Source of the DNA: Mucilaginibacter aquaedulcis
GTDB lineage: Bacteria; Bacteroidota; Bacteroidia; Sphingobacteriales; Sphingobacteriaceae
Length of the DNA: 64,000 nucleotides
Reading direction: 5' to 3'
Assembly: GCF_030409325.1 (NCBI RefSeq)
Contig: NZ_JAUFPR010000002.1
Coordinates: forward strand, 1,674,001 to 1,738,000
How positions within the stretch are numbered: position 1 is the stretch's first letter; the number at the start of each line of letters is the position of its first letter. The position numbers and the translations under genes are program-made. The notes beneath the pieces are model-generated. The model was not told the origin of the DNA. It ran no database searches and saw only the letters and a program-made list of their open reading frames with translations. Positions 1 through 9,763 of this stretch are shown here, in pieces.

Positions 1-1
1 C

Positions 2-727
2 ATCCAGACACAGGAAATGATCGCTTATGGCAGTGGATTCCTGATGGCGTCCTATTTTCCTTTTTATTTTTATAAGGCCTTTGATCTGAAGCCATTGAGA
101 TGGCACGCGTTATTCGGCGTTCCATTGTTTTTGATTACACCGTACATCATTTTTTTTATAGTCGTTTACACTATTTATGGTAACCTGAATACCAGTTTAA
201 AATACGGCATGATCGTTCCTTTCATTTATGCGCTTGTCCTGCTTTGGGTCATGTTCAGTGCGATAAGAAAGAAACACGGAAAAAACAGGAATGACAAGAA
301 GTATCTGGAAGAAATCATGATGTATTTTGCCATCAGTCCATGGGCTGCCCTGGCTGTTTTTGGTTTTGTGGAAGAAAGTCAACTGGTGGAGGTGTTGGTT
401 ACCAACACAGGAATCATCGCCATTAGCTTTCTTTTTATGTGGAAGTCAATCAAAAGCACCCGTGAAGAGCACAGTCGTCTTTTAAAATTCTCCCAAACGG
501 GTATTACACCACAGATGCTTGAGGATAACGCCCGTATTTACGGTCTAACCAAAACAGAGATTGAAATCGTCCACTTTTTGAGCAGCGGGATGAATAACAG
601 GACCATAGCAGAAACGCTTTTTATTTCAGAAGAAACCGTAAAAAAACACATCTATAACGCGTTTAGAAAAACAAGCGTAAAAAACAGGCAGGCTTTACTT
701 TATCTGTTACGAAAGAAGCATACATGA
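2..727 (+). CDS. LuxR-type HTH regulator with membrane segments (5' partial)
   Basis: The reading frame is open to the left edge, so the start is outside the window; the first internal Met is at 17. The N-terminal half has several hydrophobic stretches (about residues 5-20, 30-60, 65-80, 100-145 counted from that Met), consistent with a multi-pass membrane sensor. The last 65 residues are a LuxR/GerE helix-turn-helix: 'LTKTEIEIVHFLSSGMNN' then 'IAETLFISEETVKKHIYN'. By family this is a DNA-binding transcription regulator; a membrane sensor fused to a LuxR domain is common in Bacteroidota. Its base composition is AT-richer than the transfer genes that follow, so it may be cargo or an older host-like piece of the element. 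Target genes are unknown. Confidence 0.8.
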   Translation: MQTQEMIAYGSGFLMASYFPFYFYKAFDLKPLRWHALFGVPLFLITPYIIFFIVVYTIYGNLNTSLKYGMIVPFIYALVLLWVMFSAIRKKHGKNRNDKKYLEEIMMYFAISPWAALAVFGFVEESQLVEVLVTNTGIIAISFLFMWKSIKSTREEHSRLLKFSQTGITPQMLEDNARIYGLTKTEIEIVHFLSSGMNNRTIAETLFISEETVKKHIYNAFRKTSVKNRQALLYLLRKKHT

Positions 728-815
728 GTCAATCCGGTGTTTTTCATCTATAAATACCACTTTTTCAGTATAGTTTTTACACTTTATTGGTATTTCCTTA
801 AAGTTAAATGCCTTA

Positions 816-823
816 TACTTTTG
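816..823 (+). promoter_or_regulatory. -7 promoter box (TAnnTTTG type) for the ICE operon
   Basis: TACTTTTG matches the Bacteroidota -7 consensus TAnnTTTG exactly. No convincing -33 TTTG box is seen at the usual 19-21 base distance, so this rests on one element. Transcription would start near 830 and leave about 250 bases of leader before the gene at 1079. Confidence 0.45.
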
Positions 824-856
824 ACTGTCTGCCAATCTAACAAAGCAGAAGAGTCT

Positions 857-889
857 ATGAAAAAAATTTACTTACCCCTGCCAAAGTGA
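857..889 (+). other. Candidate 10-codon leader peptide with overlapping hairpin
   Basis: A reading frame ATG...TGA encodes MKKIYLPLPK. Its last codons (872-883, TTACCCCTGCCA) can pair with TGGCGGGATAA at 913-923, with one mismatch and one bulge. Translation of the peptide would therefore compete with the hairpin. No U-run follows, so a simple terminator is not evident. This is inference from layout only. Confidence 0.3.
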
Positions 890-941
890 TAATCATTGCC
901 AGTGAACGGGCGTGGCGGGATAACCAAATAAATTTCGAAGT

Positions 942-1094
942 ATGACGCAAAAATTAAAACCCAGGGTGTGCACACGGATGAAGACTGATCCTGAACGGTC
1001 AGGATTACTCCTGTTCCCTTTTCAATTGACGCCTGATCATTTACCGGAAAGTATGTTTTTAATGAACGGAGGAACTATATGCGGAAAGAATTAG
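942..1094 (+). CDS. Small ORF (50 aa) overlapping the next gene
   Basis: An ATG-to-TAG frame of 50 codons starts after an AT-rich stretch and ends 16 bases inside the gene at 1079. The Shine-Dalgarno-like GGAGG for that gene (1068-1072) lies inside this frame, so the two could be translationally coupled. The product (starting MTQKLKPRVCTRM) has no motif I recognise. It could equally be non-coding leader; composition gives no clear answer. Confidence 0.3.
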   Translation: MTQKLKPRVCTRMKTDPERSGLLLFPFQLTPDHLPESMFLMNGGTICGKN

Positions 1095-1750
1095 CGTTTG
1101 CAAGCAGTTATCCGTTCAGTTGGATTGATGAGCTGGCTGAGGTTACCCTGAACCCGGAAAAAAATAGAGCAGGTGCCTTAACGCCGGAAGATTTATCCGC
1201 TATCCGTGAGCGATTACCTGCAGAATTAGCCCGGATCAAGGCGACACTGAACAATCAGGCCTTCTGTCTTTATTCCAACGAGAAAGTTAAAGTCGTTGCA
1301 GGCCACTATGATCAGGCTATCCGCTTATTGCTGCGACAAACACACATCAACCTGGCGCAGTATGCTGAAAAAGGCCCGTTGCGGGATACCTGCCAGCTAC
1401 TGCTGGACCACCTAAGTGAGTTCGAAAAAAGCCTTCATCAGCGCTATCAGTTCTGGATCAATGAAATTCCTGCGAATCAACCGGAATCACAAGCACTATA
1501 TAAGGTACTTTGCCGGCTCAGCGTTGACCAGATCGCCATCATTTTGAAAGCGGCGGACGATATCAAACTGGTTATTACCCGGTCTTTCAGCCAGGTACTT
1601 AAAAGCATCGTACCTTTTCTATCCACGGAGCGTTTTCAAGACTTCTCCTGGAAGAGCGCACGCAGCAGCACCTACAAGATGGAAGACAGGGATAAAGCCA
1701 TCGCCATTGAAACCCTTCAGGCGTTGATCAGCAAAATCAGTCAATATTGA
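1079..1750 (+). CDS. Conserved ICE protein of unknown function
   Basis: The 223-residue product is soluble and largely helical, with no signal peptide or membrane segment. A GGAGG sits 7 bases before the ATG. The C-terminal 70 residues ('LSVDQIAIILKAADDIKLV' onward, ending with the 'KMEDRDKAIAIETLQALI' stretch) look well conserved in style and resemble proteins I associate with Bacteroidetes transfer regions. I considered RteC, the CTnDOT regulator, but the sequence does not match what I remember of it. Its place between a regulated leader and the transfer genes, with its own strong terminator, suggests a regulatory or accessory role. Function is not known. Confidence 0.8.
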   Translation: MRKELAFASSYPFSWIDELAEVTLNPEKNRAGALTPEDLSAIRERLPAELARIKATLNNQAFCLYSNEKVKVVAGHYDQAIRLLLRQTHINLAQYAEKGPLRDTCQLLLDHLSEFEKSLHQRYQFWINEIPANQPESQALYKVLCRLSVDQIAIILKAADDIKLVITRSFSQVLKSIVPFLSTERFQDFSWKSARSSTYKMEDRDKAIAIETLQALISKISQY

Positions 1751-1774
1751 ACCAGCTAATCGACAGTCTCGACA

Positions 1775-1798
1775 GCCTCCCACCGGGAGGCTTTTTTG
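1775..1798 (+). terminator. Rho-independent terminator
   Basis: A perfect 7-bp GC-rich stem (GCCTCCC 1775-1781, GGGAGGC 1785-1791) with a 3-base loop is followed by six Ts. It lies 25 bases after the stop of the preceding gene and closes that transcription unit before the transfer genes. Confidence 0.9.
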
Positions 1799-2064
1799 TT
1801 CACGGCCCTCAAACACCTGATCTTATGAACCCTTTCCGGCCCGTCACCTGCGCTGGTCAATCACACTTCCCAAAATAATTCCGTCTCTATTCGTTCAATT
1901 ATTCAAAACCTGAACTTTAATCACCTCATTTCCAACAGGCTTCCAAACCTGCAAAAAGGATGCAACCAAAAGTTGAAGTTTTCCAGCGTACCCGGATCCG
2001 CTTGCTTTGTATCAACAAACGGCAGTTAATCTGCCCATTCAGCAACAACAAAAGCAATCAGACC
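1799..2064. other. Intergenic stretch before the transfer operon
   Basis: About 265 bases with no convincing gene. A frame open from 1960 joins the next gene, but its first 35 codons look like non-coding leader. No clear TAnnTTTG box was found. The promoter of the transfer operon should lie here. Confidence 0.5.
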
Positions 2065-2544
2065 ATGAACCATCTCCTGCACCAGATCAGCTGGCACCAA
2101 TACCTAAGCTTTGCCATTTTAGCGGCTATCATTTATTATGCCCTGCTGATCCTTCGCTGCTACCAGCCTGAACTGCGAAACCTGCAGCGCCGCATTAGCG
2201 GCGAAAAACCGGGCGAAGATTTACAAGCCCTGCAATTCCAGCCCGGACAAGAATCAGCCATAGCTGAACCAGTGATTGAGCGCACAGAAAAGCCGTACAC
2301 TGAGGAAGCCATTGCTGATACCGACCTCCTCGCCGGAAAGCTCAAGGCCTGCATCATCCGGGCAGCCGACCAACCCTTTGCGCCAGCCGTCCTGATATTG
2401 CAGCTGCAGCAGGTTCTGCAGGATCACCAATATATCGCCGCCGCGGACAGGCCCTTGATCAACCGCCTGATCGTGAACGAATGTGACAAAACCGGCACCG
2501 CCCTGCTGACCGAAGAAGAAGTGGATCAGTGGTGGGAACGTTAG
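2065..2544 (+). CDS. Conserved ICE membrane protein upstream of TraE
   Basis: The 159-residue product starts MNHLLHQISWHQYLSF. One transmembrane helix (about residues 12-28) is followed by a variable acidic linker and a helical C-terminal domain ending in 'LLTEEEVDQWWER'. The frame is open upstream to an ATG at 1960, but the ATG at 2065 is chosen because the protein begins with the typical short N-terminus plus membrane helix and the upstream codons look like leader. Proteins of this layout are often found just ahead of TraE-like genes in Bacteroidetes ICEs (recalled, not searched). A role in the transfer apparatus is inferred from position only. Confidence 0.75.
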   Translation: MNHLLHQISWHQYLSFAILAAIIYYALLILRCYQPELRNLQRRISGEKPGEDLQALQFQPGQESAIAEPVIERTEKPYTEEAIADTDLLAGKLKACIIRAADQPFAPAVLILQLQQVLQDHQYIAAADRPLINRLIVNECDKTGTALLTEEEVDQWWER

Positions 2545-2816
2545 CAGGCCAGCCGCTTCCTTCCCGCGCCCCTTAACCGGGGCCGGGCAACGGAAGAAAT
2601 ACAAATCAACACCAGTCTCTGCTGACCGAACGTCCCGGCGCCAGGCGCCAGGATAATCCAACAAGGGGAAACGCCGGCAGCATCTTTTCCAACCCCTCCG
2701 GCCCTGTGCGGACCGGAATCCGGAGCGGGTACGGGAAAGCTATGTCCTGAAACGAACAGGTCCGCTTGAGGACCAATGAGAAAAATTCCGGCCCGAAAAC
2801 TTTTAAATAAACGATA
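2545..2816. other. GC-rich non-coding gap
   Basis: This 272-base gap in the transfer operon has no plus-strand gene that I can support. Minus-strand frames cross it, but they run into coding sequence and show no recognisable protein. It is GC-rich with several short self-complementary segments (for example GGCGCC repeats near 2638-2650). It might be a processing or regulatory region, or the remnant of a lost gene. Confidence 0.4.
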
Positions 2817-2822
2817 GTGAAG

Positions 2823-3152
2823 ATGAAAATGTGCCAAAGAAAATTCGTAGGGGGAGCCCTGAAAGCAGGCGTGCTTTGCACGCTGCTGTTCACTCAAATC
2901 CAGCAGGCAGGTGCCCAGGACGGTAACGCCGGCATCCAGCAGGCCAACACCCAGGTGCGCGGCTATTTTGAAAGCGGTACCGAGCTGATGTATGCGATCG
3001 GCGCCATCGTCGGCCTGATCGGGGCAGTCAAGGTTTACCAGAAATGGAACTCCGGCGACCAGGATACCTCCAAAGTTGCCGCCGCCTGGTTCGGCTCCTG
3101 CATCTTCCTGGTGGTCGTGGCTACTATCATCAAATCATTTTTCGGCATCTGA
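2823..3152 (+). CDS. traE: TraE-like conjugal transfer protein (DUF4134)
   Basis: The small (109 aa) pilin-like component of the Bacteroidetes (MPF-B) type IV secretion system. A Sec signal peptide ends at 'AGA-QDG'. Two membrane helices follow (about 'LMYAIGAIVGLIGAVKVY' and 'FGSCIFLVVVATIIKSFFG') around the family signature 'YQKWNSGDQDTSKVAAAW'. Length matches the family. The frame could start at a GTG at 2817; ATG at 2823 or 2829 is more likely. It is separated from its usual partner TraF by two genes and more than 6 kb, which is unusual compared with CTnDOT, where traE, traF and traG adjoin. Confidence 0.9.
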   Translation: MKMCQRKFVGGALKAGVLCTLLFTQIQQAGAQDGNAGIQQANTQVRGYFESGTELMYAIGAIVGLIGAVKVYQKWNSGDQDTSKVAAAWFGSCIFLVVVATIIKSFFGI

Positions 3153-3220
3153 GCCACGAAAGCCTTCCCTGTTTCGGGCTGAACTCAGTATGTGTTCAGG
3201 GAAGATTTAAAAATACAATC

Positions 3221-3652
3221 ATGAAAATAACATTAATCAAGCAGCTGCACGATTACCTGTTGCATAACCATACCGACCTGCTGATCGCCCTGCAGGAAGA
3301 GCACCGGTTGGAGCATTACCTGACACAAAAGGTAGCCTCCGTGAGCGACCTGCTGAGCACCCTGCAGGAAGAAGGCAGGCCCGCGTACGTGATAGAAGCC
3401 CTTTGTCTCGAAGAACTTACATGCGACCTGCGGCCATCCCGCTTCAATTATATGCGCGAGCTGCTCGAAGCAGAATTCGAGCGGGATTACCAGAGGATGC
3501 TCCAAAGCGGCATCCTGACCTACGAAATTATCAGTCTCACCGGTGCCTGCGAACCCATTTTCGAGGTTTTCGCCTTCGGCACGGAAACCGAGGACAGTCC
3601 TGACCTGAAATATGCGGTCATGGGCATGATCTCCGAATACCTGGAAAGATAG
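3221..3652 (+). CDS. Conserved small ICE protein preceding the methylase-helicase (DUF1896-like?)
   Basis: The 143-residue soluble protein starts at an ATG preceded by an AT-rich stretch (aaaatacaatcATG); the frame is open further upstream, but that part overlaps traE in another frame. Notable segments are 'RPAYVIEALCLEELTCDL', 'RPSRFNYMRELLEAEFE' and a C-terminal 'DLKYAVMGMISEYLE'. The arrangement resembles DUF1896-type proteins that accompany the large methylase-helicase in Bacteroidetes elements, but I am not certain of the family. It sits 31 bases before that gene and is probably co-transcribed and functionally linked to it. Confidence 0.75.
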   Translation: MKITLIKQLHDYLLHNHTDLLIALQEEHRLEHYLTQKVASVSDLLSTLQEEGRPAYVIEALCLEELTCDLRPSRFNYMRELLEAEFERDYQRMLQSGILTYEIISLTGACEPIFEVFAFGTETEDSPDLKYAVMGMISEYLER

Positions 3653-3683
3653 ACCAGCAAGTAGAAAAGGAAAATAAGGAAAC

Positions 3684-6600
3684 ATGGCTTACAATCAGCT
3701 ACACCATTTAAGGGATAATATCGCCGCGATCCGCGTCGCACTGGATTACCGCGAAGGCGTGGTACCGCAGGAGGATGACATCAGCGTCCTGCGGGCTTAT
3801 TCCGGTTTCGGCGGGCTTAAAGCCGTATTATTTCCCGCAGGGGAAAAAGAGGAATGGATAAAACGCAACGCCTCGCAAAGCGACCTTAAACTTTACCCAT
3901 CCATGATGGAACTCTACGGACTTTTGAAGGAACGCCTGCCTGAAGCCGAATATCGCAGCGCGGTACAATCCATCCGGGACAGTATCCTGACAGCTTATTA
4001 TACGCCGGACGTAATACCTCAAACGTTGTATACCGCATTTAAGGATCAGGGCATTCATCCAAAACGTCCCTATGAACCCAGCAGTGGCGCCGGTGTGTTT
4101 ATTACAGAACTGGCCAAAGCTTTCCCGGAGGTTGAAAAAGTGGTGGCTGTCGAAAAAGATGTGGTTACCGGGATGGTGCTGGAAGCGATGACGGCCGGTT
4201 TAACAGTTCCGGTTGAAGTTCAAATCAAAGGTCTGGAGGAAACGGCAGTTACCGAAAACGGACAGCATGACCTCATCATCAGCAATATTCCTTTCGGTAG
4301 TTTCCAGGTCTTCGATCCCGCTGTTCCTGATAAAAACATCAGCGGCAGGATACATAATTACTTCTTCGCAAAAGGACTGGACAAACTGGCCGATGGCGGC
4401 ATCCTCGCCTACGTTACCACTGCCGCATTCCTCAACACGCCGGATAACCGAGCTGCCCGCCAATACCTGTTCGACCGCGCCGACTTTATCAGCGTGACTG
4501 TCCTGCCCGATAACCTGATGAAGGATACCGGCAATACCGAGGCGCCAAGTCTCCTGCTGGTGGTGCAGAAGAATGATGGCAAGATCAATGTCAGCGCTGA
4601 TGAGGCGCTGCTCATCAATACGATGAAACAGCAAAACGAATTTGGCGAATATCATGTAAGCGAATACATCCATGACGAAAGCAAACGGATTATTGTGGCT
4701 GATACCATCGAACCGGGCAGGAACCAGTACGGACAGGCGCATCAGCGTGCCTGGCAAAAGGCTGACATTAACGCTATCGCCCCGGTCCTGTACGGGAATT
4801 TAACGGATGGTATTACTTCCGGCTTCAACCGCGAGGCATTTGCCCGTGCGCAGCGATTTCAAACCGCGCAGCTGGCACCTGAGCAAAAGCCGCAACTGTC
4901 CTATCTGCCCGTTCCGGAAACATCGGCTGTCGCCACCAGCGTACAGTTAGGCCTGTTCGATACCGCGCCTGCCGAAAATGGCAACCGGGCGATGGACTAC
5001 ATCGGCGAAACGGACGAAAGCAGTGTACTCAAAAGCAGCGCCCGGCTTATCGGCACCATCCGTAATAAGGATAACCCGCGGCATGAGAACGTGGTGTTAC
5101 TGACGGCCAGGCAAAACAACGGCAGGCAATTCGTTTACAAGCTGGTCGCTAATATTGAAGGTATCAGGGTACCTGATCATTGGCTCAACGGTAACCTGCT
5201 CGGACAGGAACTGCCTAAACTGGTGCCCGCGCTCCAGGCCTTTAACCATGATTTTTATTTCGAAGGCGACCAAAGCCTGAAAGCCTATTTCAATTTCGGC
5301 AAGAATTCGGAGATCTACTACCGTACGATCAACGCCTTTCACCAGGAAGGCAGCCTGGTGATCCTGAACGGGCAGGCCGGAACCATCCGTGATATCAATG
5401 AAACCAGGACGCAAGCCATCTTTGAACCGCTGAGTGATCAGCAGAATGCGCGTTTTTTTGAACGTTATACGCTGATCCGGGATACCTACCTGGCCCTTGC
5501 AGCAGTAGAATCGCTTTCGCAGGTCGCCTACCCCGCGTTCCGCGCCGACCTGAATATAGCCTACAATGAGTTTGTACAGGCTTTCGGAGCGCTCAACCGC
5601 CCAGCCAACCGCCGTTTGATCCTGACCGATGAAAAAGAAGGTTTTAAGCTACTGTCTTCTGTCGAAGTAAAAGATGGTCATGATTTCAGGCCGGCGGATA
5701 TTTTGAGCGGTCCCATTTTTCGCAGCCGGGAGGCTTTTAAAACCGATGATCCCGTAGCGGCACTGGCACGTTGCCTGAATGAAAAAGGCCTGGTTGACCC
5801 CGGTTTCATCGGTGCGGCTACCGGGTTGTCGCTCGAAGAGGTTCCCGTCAGCCTGCACGGCCATATTGTCCTGAACCCCAAAAACATGGAATGGGAAACG
5901 GCAGATCAATACCTGTCGGGCAATGTGGTGGAAAAGCTGGCCATTGCCGAAGGGAAAGCGGCACAGTTCCCCGAAGATATCCGGCTGCAAGACAGTTTGC
6001 AGCGTATCAGCAGGGTGCAGCCTGAGCGCATACCTTTTGAGCTCCTGGTGCTGGACTTTAATCTTGGTGAACGCTGGTTCCCGCTCAGCTATTACGAACG
6101 CTTTGCTTCCGCTTTCTTTGAGCTGCCCATCACTATTGCTTACCTGCAGGGCAGCGACAGTTTCAAAGTAGCCGCGAAAGGCACCAACCTGAAGATCAGC
6201 CGCGAGTACGCGATCAGTCCCAAAGAGAGCGGCCGCACGACCTATGGCTACACCCTGCTGGAGCATGCGCTGGAAAACACGACTCCCTATTTCAGCTACG
6301 AGGTATCAACCGGCGATGGTAAAACCAAGCGCTACCCGGATAACGAAGCTATCCAGTTGGCGCACCAAAAGATCGAGCAGATCCGCGCGGGCTTTGTCAG
6401 CTGGCTGGGCGAACTCCCGCCGGAGGAAAAGCAATACCTCGAAAAGCTGTACAACGATACCTTCAACTGTTACCGCCTGCGGGAATATGATGGCAGCCAC
6501 CTGACTTTTCCCGGACTGGATAAAAAAGCGCTGGGCATCGCCGATCTGTACAGCTCCCAAAAGAATGCGGCCTGGCGCATTGTACAAAACCGGGGGGCGC

Positions 6601-9323
6601 TGATCGATCACGAGGTCGGCCTGGGCAAAACCCTGACCATGATCATTGCCGCGCAGGAAATGAAGCGGCTGGGCATCGTTCACAAGCCCATGATCCTGGC
6701 GCTGAAAGCTAATGTCAACCAGATCGCGGACACCTACCGCAGGGCTTACCCTCAGGCGAGGATACTGGCACCCGGTGAAAATGATTTTACACCTGATAAA
6801 CGCCTGCGCCTATTCCACGAGATCAGGAATAACAACTGGGATTGTATCATCCTGACCCACGATCAGTTTGGCAAGATCCCGCAATCTCCGGAGGTGCAGC
6901 AGCGCATCTTCCAGGCGGAGCTGGATAACACCGAGCGTGACCTGGATACCGTGCTAATGGAGGGAGGCGATATCTCCCGCAGGATGCTCAAGGGGCTGGA
7001 AGTCCGCAAAAAGAACCTCAGTGCAAAACTCAAAACACTGGAACAGGAGCTGGAAGGCAAAAAAGACAAGGGTATAGACTTTAAAGAAATGAATGTCGAT
7101 CACCTCTTCGTGGATGAGTCCCATAAATTCAAAAACCTGACCTTCACCACCCGCCATGACCGGGTAGCGGGACTCGGCAATACCGAAGGCAGCCAGAAAG
7201 CGTTGAACATGCTTTTCGCCGTGCGCACCCTGCAGGAACGTTTCGACAGCGACCTTTGCGTTACTTTCCTGAGCGGCACGCCCATTTCCAACAGCCTGAC
7301 AGAAATGTACCTGATCTTTAAATACCTGCGGCCAAACGAAATGGAGCGCCAGTCCATACAGAACTTTGATGGCTGGGCGGCGGTGTTCGCCAAGAAAACC
7401 ACCGACTTCGAATTCTCGGTAACGAATGAGATCATCGCCAAAGAGCGCTTCCGCCATTTTATCAAGGTACCTGAACTGGCGCTGTTCTATAACGAGATCA
7501 CGGATTACAAGACCGCGCAGCATATTGCGCTGGACAAGCCCGCGCTTCATGAGCAACTCATCAATATTCCGCCCACGCCTGAGCAGGCGGATTTCATCAG
7601 GCGCCTGATGACGTTCGCCAAAAACGGCGATGCAACGCTGATCGGCCGGCCGCCGCTAACGGAGGATGAGGATAAAGGGCGGATGCTCATTGCCACCAAT
7701 TATGCCAAAAAAATGGCCGCTGATCTGCGGCTGATCGACCCTGTTAAATACGAAGATCACCCGGATTTCAAGGTGAACGTTTGCGCCCGCAAGGTGGCGG
7801 AACTGTATGAAGGCAGCCATCAGGACCGCGGCACGCAGATCGTGTTCTGCGATATCGGTACACCGAAACCGGATGCCTTTAACATGTACGACGCGCTGAA
7901 GGACAAACTGACCCGCGACCTGAACATCCCGGCAGCACAGATCACTTATATCCATGACTGGACCGATAAGCAAAAACCGGAACTATTTAAAAACATGAAC
8001 CGGGGGGACATCCGCGTCCTGATCGGCAGCACAGAAAAAGCCGGAACGGGCCTCAATGTGCAGGAAAGGGTGATCGCCATGCATCATCTCGACATACCCT
8101 GGAAGCCGAGTGAACTGGAGCAACGCAACGGCCGTGGCGCACGGCAAGGAAATAAACTGGCCAAATCGGTCTATGGCAATAAAGTGCAAAATTTTATCTA
8201 TGCCGTAGAGCAGTCGCTGGATAATTACAAGTTCGGCCTCCTCAAAAACAAACAGAATTTTATCTCGCAGATGAAAAACTGCGAGCTGAACGTGCGCAGC
8301 ATCGATGAAGGGTCGATGGATGAAAAGAGCGGCATGAACTTTTCGGAATACATTGCCATTCTTTCCGGTGATACGACGCTACTGGAAAAAACAAAACTGG
8401 AAAAGAAGATTGCCGTGATGGAAAGTTTGAAAACGGCCCACTTTAAGGAGGTCGTACGGGTTCGCTACCAGCTGGAAAGCCTGGAGAAGGATAGCGAATC
8501 GAGTCGGCGCACGCTAAAAGCGCTGGAGGAAGATCAAAAGCAATATCACCTGTTGCTCAGGAAAGAGAAAGACGGCAGCAAATCCAACCCCATACAACTG
8601 AAGGAACTGCGCAGCGCCGACAGCGTTGCCATCGGAAAATACCTGATCAGGCTTTATCAGGCCTGGAAACCAAAAAGCAACAGCGAGAATCCTAAGGAAC
8701 TCGGCGAACTGTACGGATTTACCTTGTACATCCGTCATGAAGTATCAATGGCTAACCTGGACGGCAGGACCATGGACAATGCCTATAACAGTCTGTATGC
8801 CGAACGCCCTGAAGGCACCATCCGCTACACTTTCAGTTCCGGTGCCCCCAATATGGACAATCCGAAACTGGCTGCCCGTTATTTTATCAACGCCATAGAT
8901 AAAGTGGACGACCTGGTGGAAAAATACCGGCAGGAGCTCAGGGAAATGGCGGGGCAGATACCCCAGCTTAAAGCGCTGCAGGGCAAAGCATTCGGGCAGG
9001 AGACGGAACTGCAGTCCATGAAATCAGAACTCAGCAGACTGGAACAAGATATCGCCCGGAACATCAAGGCGAAACAGGAAGCGCAAAACGAACAACCGGA
9101 AGAGCGGTTAGCGGCGGACGTTAATGAAACTAAATCGTTACCTGGCATAAACGCCCTTGAAAGCACGGTTATAAATACCAACGGTACCAAAAGTAATCGT
9201 GTTCCTCAATCAGGGGCCGATGCTCCGGCAGAGAACACCGTTCCGGAAATAACGCATCAGGCCATCTATACGCAGCTTCCTGAAATCGCTGAATCAAAAA
9301 AAGGGAGAGGGATGCGCTTATGA
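3684..9323 (+). CDS. Giant N6-adenine methylase / SNF2-type helicase fusion
   Basis: The 1,879-residue protein has an N-terminal Rossmann methyltransferase: SAM-binding 'SSGAGVF' at 133-139 and the catalytic motif 'SNIPFG' at 200-205, a variant of N-P-P-[FY]. A middle region of unknown role follows. Then comes a superfamily 2 helicase with a Walker A-like 'HEVGLGKT' at 976-983, a DEAH-type 'DESH' at 1144-1147 and motif VI '[10 protein letters not shown]' at 1480-1489. The C-terminus has charged coiled-coil stretches (roughly 1545-1600, 1740-1790) and a disordered tail. No nuclease motif was seen. The layout recalls phage P1 DarB, a methylase-helicase that protects incoming DNA from restriction, so a role in anti-restriction or establishment after transfer is the best inference. 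It splits the traE-traF pair. Confidence 0.92.
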   Translation: MAYNQLHHLRDNIAAIRVALDYREGVVPQEDDISVLRAYSGFGGLKAVLFPAGEKEEWIKRNASQSDLKLYPSMMELYGLLKERLPEAEYRSAVQSIRDSILTAYYTPDVIPQTLYTAFKDQGIHPKRPYEPSSGAGVFITELAKAFPEVEKVVAVEKDVVTGMVLEAMTAGLTVPVEVQIKGLEETAVTENGQHDLIISNIPFGSFQVFDPAVPDKNISGRIHNYFFAKGLDKLADGGILAYVTTAAFLNTPDNRAARQYLFDRADFISVTVLPDNLMKDTGNTEAPSLLLVVQKNDGKINVSADEALLINTMKQQNEFGEYHVSEYIHDESKRIIVADTIEPGRNQYGQAHQRAWQKADINAIAPVLYGNLTDGITSGFNREAFARAQRFQTAQLAPEQKPQLSYLPVPETSAVATSVQLGLFDTAPAENGNRAMDYIGETDESSVLKSSARLIGTIRNKDNPRHENVVLLTARQNNGRQFVYKLVANIEGIRVPDHWLNGNLLGQELPKLVPALQAFNHDFYFEGDQSLKAYFNFGKNSEIYYRTINAFHQEGSLVILNGQAGTIRDINETRTQAIFEPLSDQQNARFFERYTLIRDTYLALAAVESLSQVAYPAFRADLNIAYNEFVQAFGALNRPANRRLILTDEKEGFKLLSSVEVKDGHDFRPADILSGPIFRSREAFKTDDPVAALARCLNEKGLVDPGFIGAATGLSLEEVPVSLHGHIVLNPKNMEWETADQYLSGNVVEKLAIAEGKAAQFPEDIRLQDSLQRISRVQPERIPFELLVLDFNLGERWFPLSYYERFASAFFELPITIAYLQGSDSFKVAAKGTNLKISREYAISPKESGRTTYGYTLLEHALENTTPYFSYEVSTGDGKTKRYPDNEAIQLAHQKIEQIRAGFVSWLGELPPEEKQYLEKLYNDTFNCYRLREYDGSHLTFPGLDKKALGIADLYSSQKNAAWRIVQNRGALIDHEVGLGKTLTMIIAAQEMKRLGIVHKPMILALKANVNQIADTYRRAYPQARILAPGENDFTPDKRLRLFHEIRNNNWDCIILTHDQFGKIPQSPEVQQRIFQAELDNTERDLDTVLMEGGDISRRMLKGLEVRKKNLSAKLKTLEQELEGKKDKGIDFKEMNVDHLFVDESHKFKNLTFTTRHDRVAGLGNTEGSQKALNMLFAVRTLQERFDSDLCVTFLSGTPISNSLTEMYLIFKYLRPNEMERQSIQNFDGWAAVFAKKTTDFEFSVTNEIIAKERFRHFIKVPELALFYNEITDYKTAQHIALDKPALHEQLINIPPTPEQADFIRRLMTFAKNGDATLIGRPPLTEDEDKGRMLIATNYAKKMAADLRLIDPVKYEDHPDFKVNVCARKVAELYEGSHQDRGTQIVFCDIGTPKPDAFNMYDALKDKLTRDLNIPAAQITYIHDWTDKQKPELFKNMNRGDIRVLIGSTEKAGTGLNVQERVIAMHHLDIPWKPSELEQRNGRGARQGNKLAKSVYGNKVQNFIYAVEQSLDNYKFGLLKNKQNFISQMKNCELNVRSIDEGSMDEKSGMNFSEYIAILSGDTTLLEKTKLEKKIAVMESLKTAHFKEVVRVRYQLESLEKDSESSRRTLKALEEDQKQYHLLLRKEKDGSKSNPIQLKELRSADSVAIGKYLIRLYQAWKPKSNSENPKELGELYGFTLYIRHEVSMANLDGRTMDNAYNSLYAERPEGTIRYTFSSGAPNMDNPKLAARYFINAIDKVDDLVEKYRQELREMAGQIPQLKALQGKAFGQETELQSMKSELSRLEQDIARNIKAKQEAQNEQPEERLAADVNETKSLPGINALESTVINTNGTKSNRVPQSGADAPAENTVPEITHQAIYTQLPEIAESKKGRGMRL

Positions 9324-9427
9324 AAGCAAGGCAAGTACATGCATGCCATTTCGCTCACCGGCCGCAGGCTTTACCGGTGGAAAAAAACAGCTGATCCAAC
9401 ACAAAAGAACCTATAAAAGCACAGTTT

Positions 9428-9763
9428 ATGAACAACAGCATTTACGCCATCAATAAGGGCATTAACAAAAGCATCGAGTTCCGGGGCCTGCGGGCGCAGT
9501 ATATCTGGTACTTCGCGGGAATGGTCATGGGCCTGCTGATCATTTTCGCCGTGTTATACATCTCCGGTGCGGGAACACTGATCTGCATGGCGGTGACCGG
9601 CAGTGCCGCCGTGTACGGCAGCACGACGATATATCGGCTCAGCGCAAGGTACGGAGAACACGGCCTGATGAAGGCAGCTGCCCGCAAACGCACCCCCCGC
9701 GTGCTGAAATCCTACAGCCGCCGTTTTTTTCAAAATTTTAACCATCAGGGAGGACAACGATGA
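9428..9763 (+). CDS. traF: TraF-like conjugal transfer protein (DUF4133)
   Basis: The 111-residue inner-membrane component of the MPF-B secretion channel is comparable in size and position to VirB3. The family signature is at the N-terminus, 'INKGINKSIEFRGLRAQYIW', followed by two close membrane helices (about residues 25-62) and a basic C-terminal tail. Its stop overlaps the start of the next gene (ATGA), showing translational coupling. About 100 non-coding bases separate it from the methylase-helicase. Confidence 0.9.
   Translation: MNNSIYAINKGINKSIEFRGLRAQYIWYFAGMVMGLLIIFAVLYISGAGTLICMAVTGSAAVYGSTTIYRLSARYGEHGLMKAAARKRTPRVLKSYSRRFFQNFNHQGGQR

Noticed and set aside
728..1078. Left boundary of the ICE between the LuxR-type gene and the first ICE gene
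   Set aside because: The LuxR gene is AT-richer, but no copy of the tRNA-Ser 3' end or other attachment repeat is seen there.
1079..1750. RteC regulator of CTnDOT
   Set aside because: Size and position are suggestive, but the residues do not match the RteC sequence as I remember it.
2254..2897. Long minus-strand reading frames across traE and its upstream gap
   Set aside because: They are antisense to well-supported genes, GC-rich, and give no protein-like hydrophobic or motif pattern.
4200..4757. Minus-strand frames of 100-200 codons inside the methylase-helicase gene (also 5649-6266 and 6954-7556)
   Set aside because: Typical shadow frames of a GC-richer gene; no start signals or domains, and the plus strand is clearly coding.
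9340..9417. A 25-codon frame between the methylase-helicase and traF
   Set aside because: Too short, no ribosome site, and no recognisable product.
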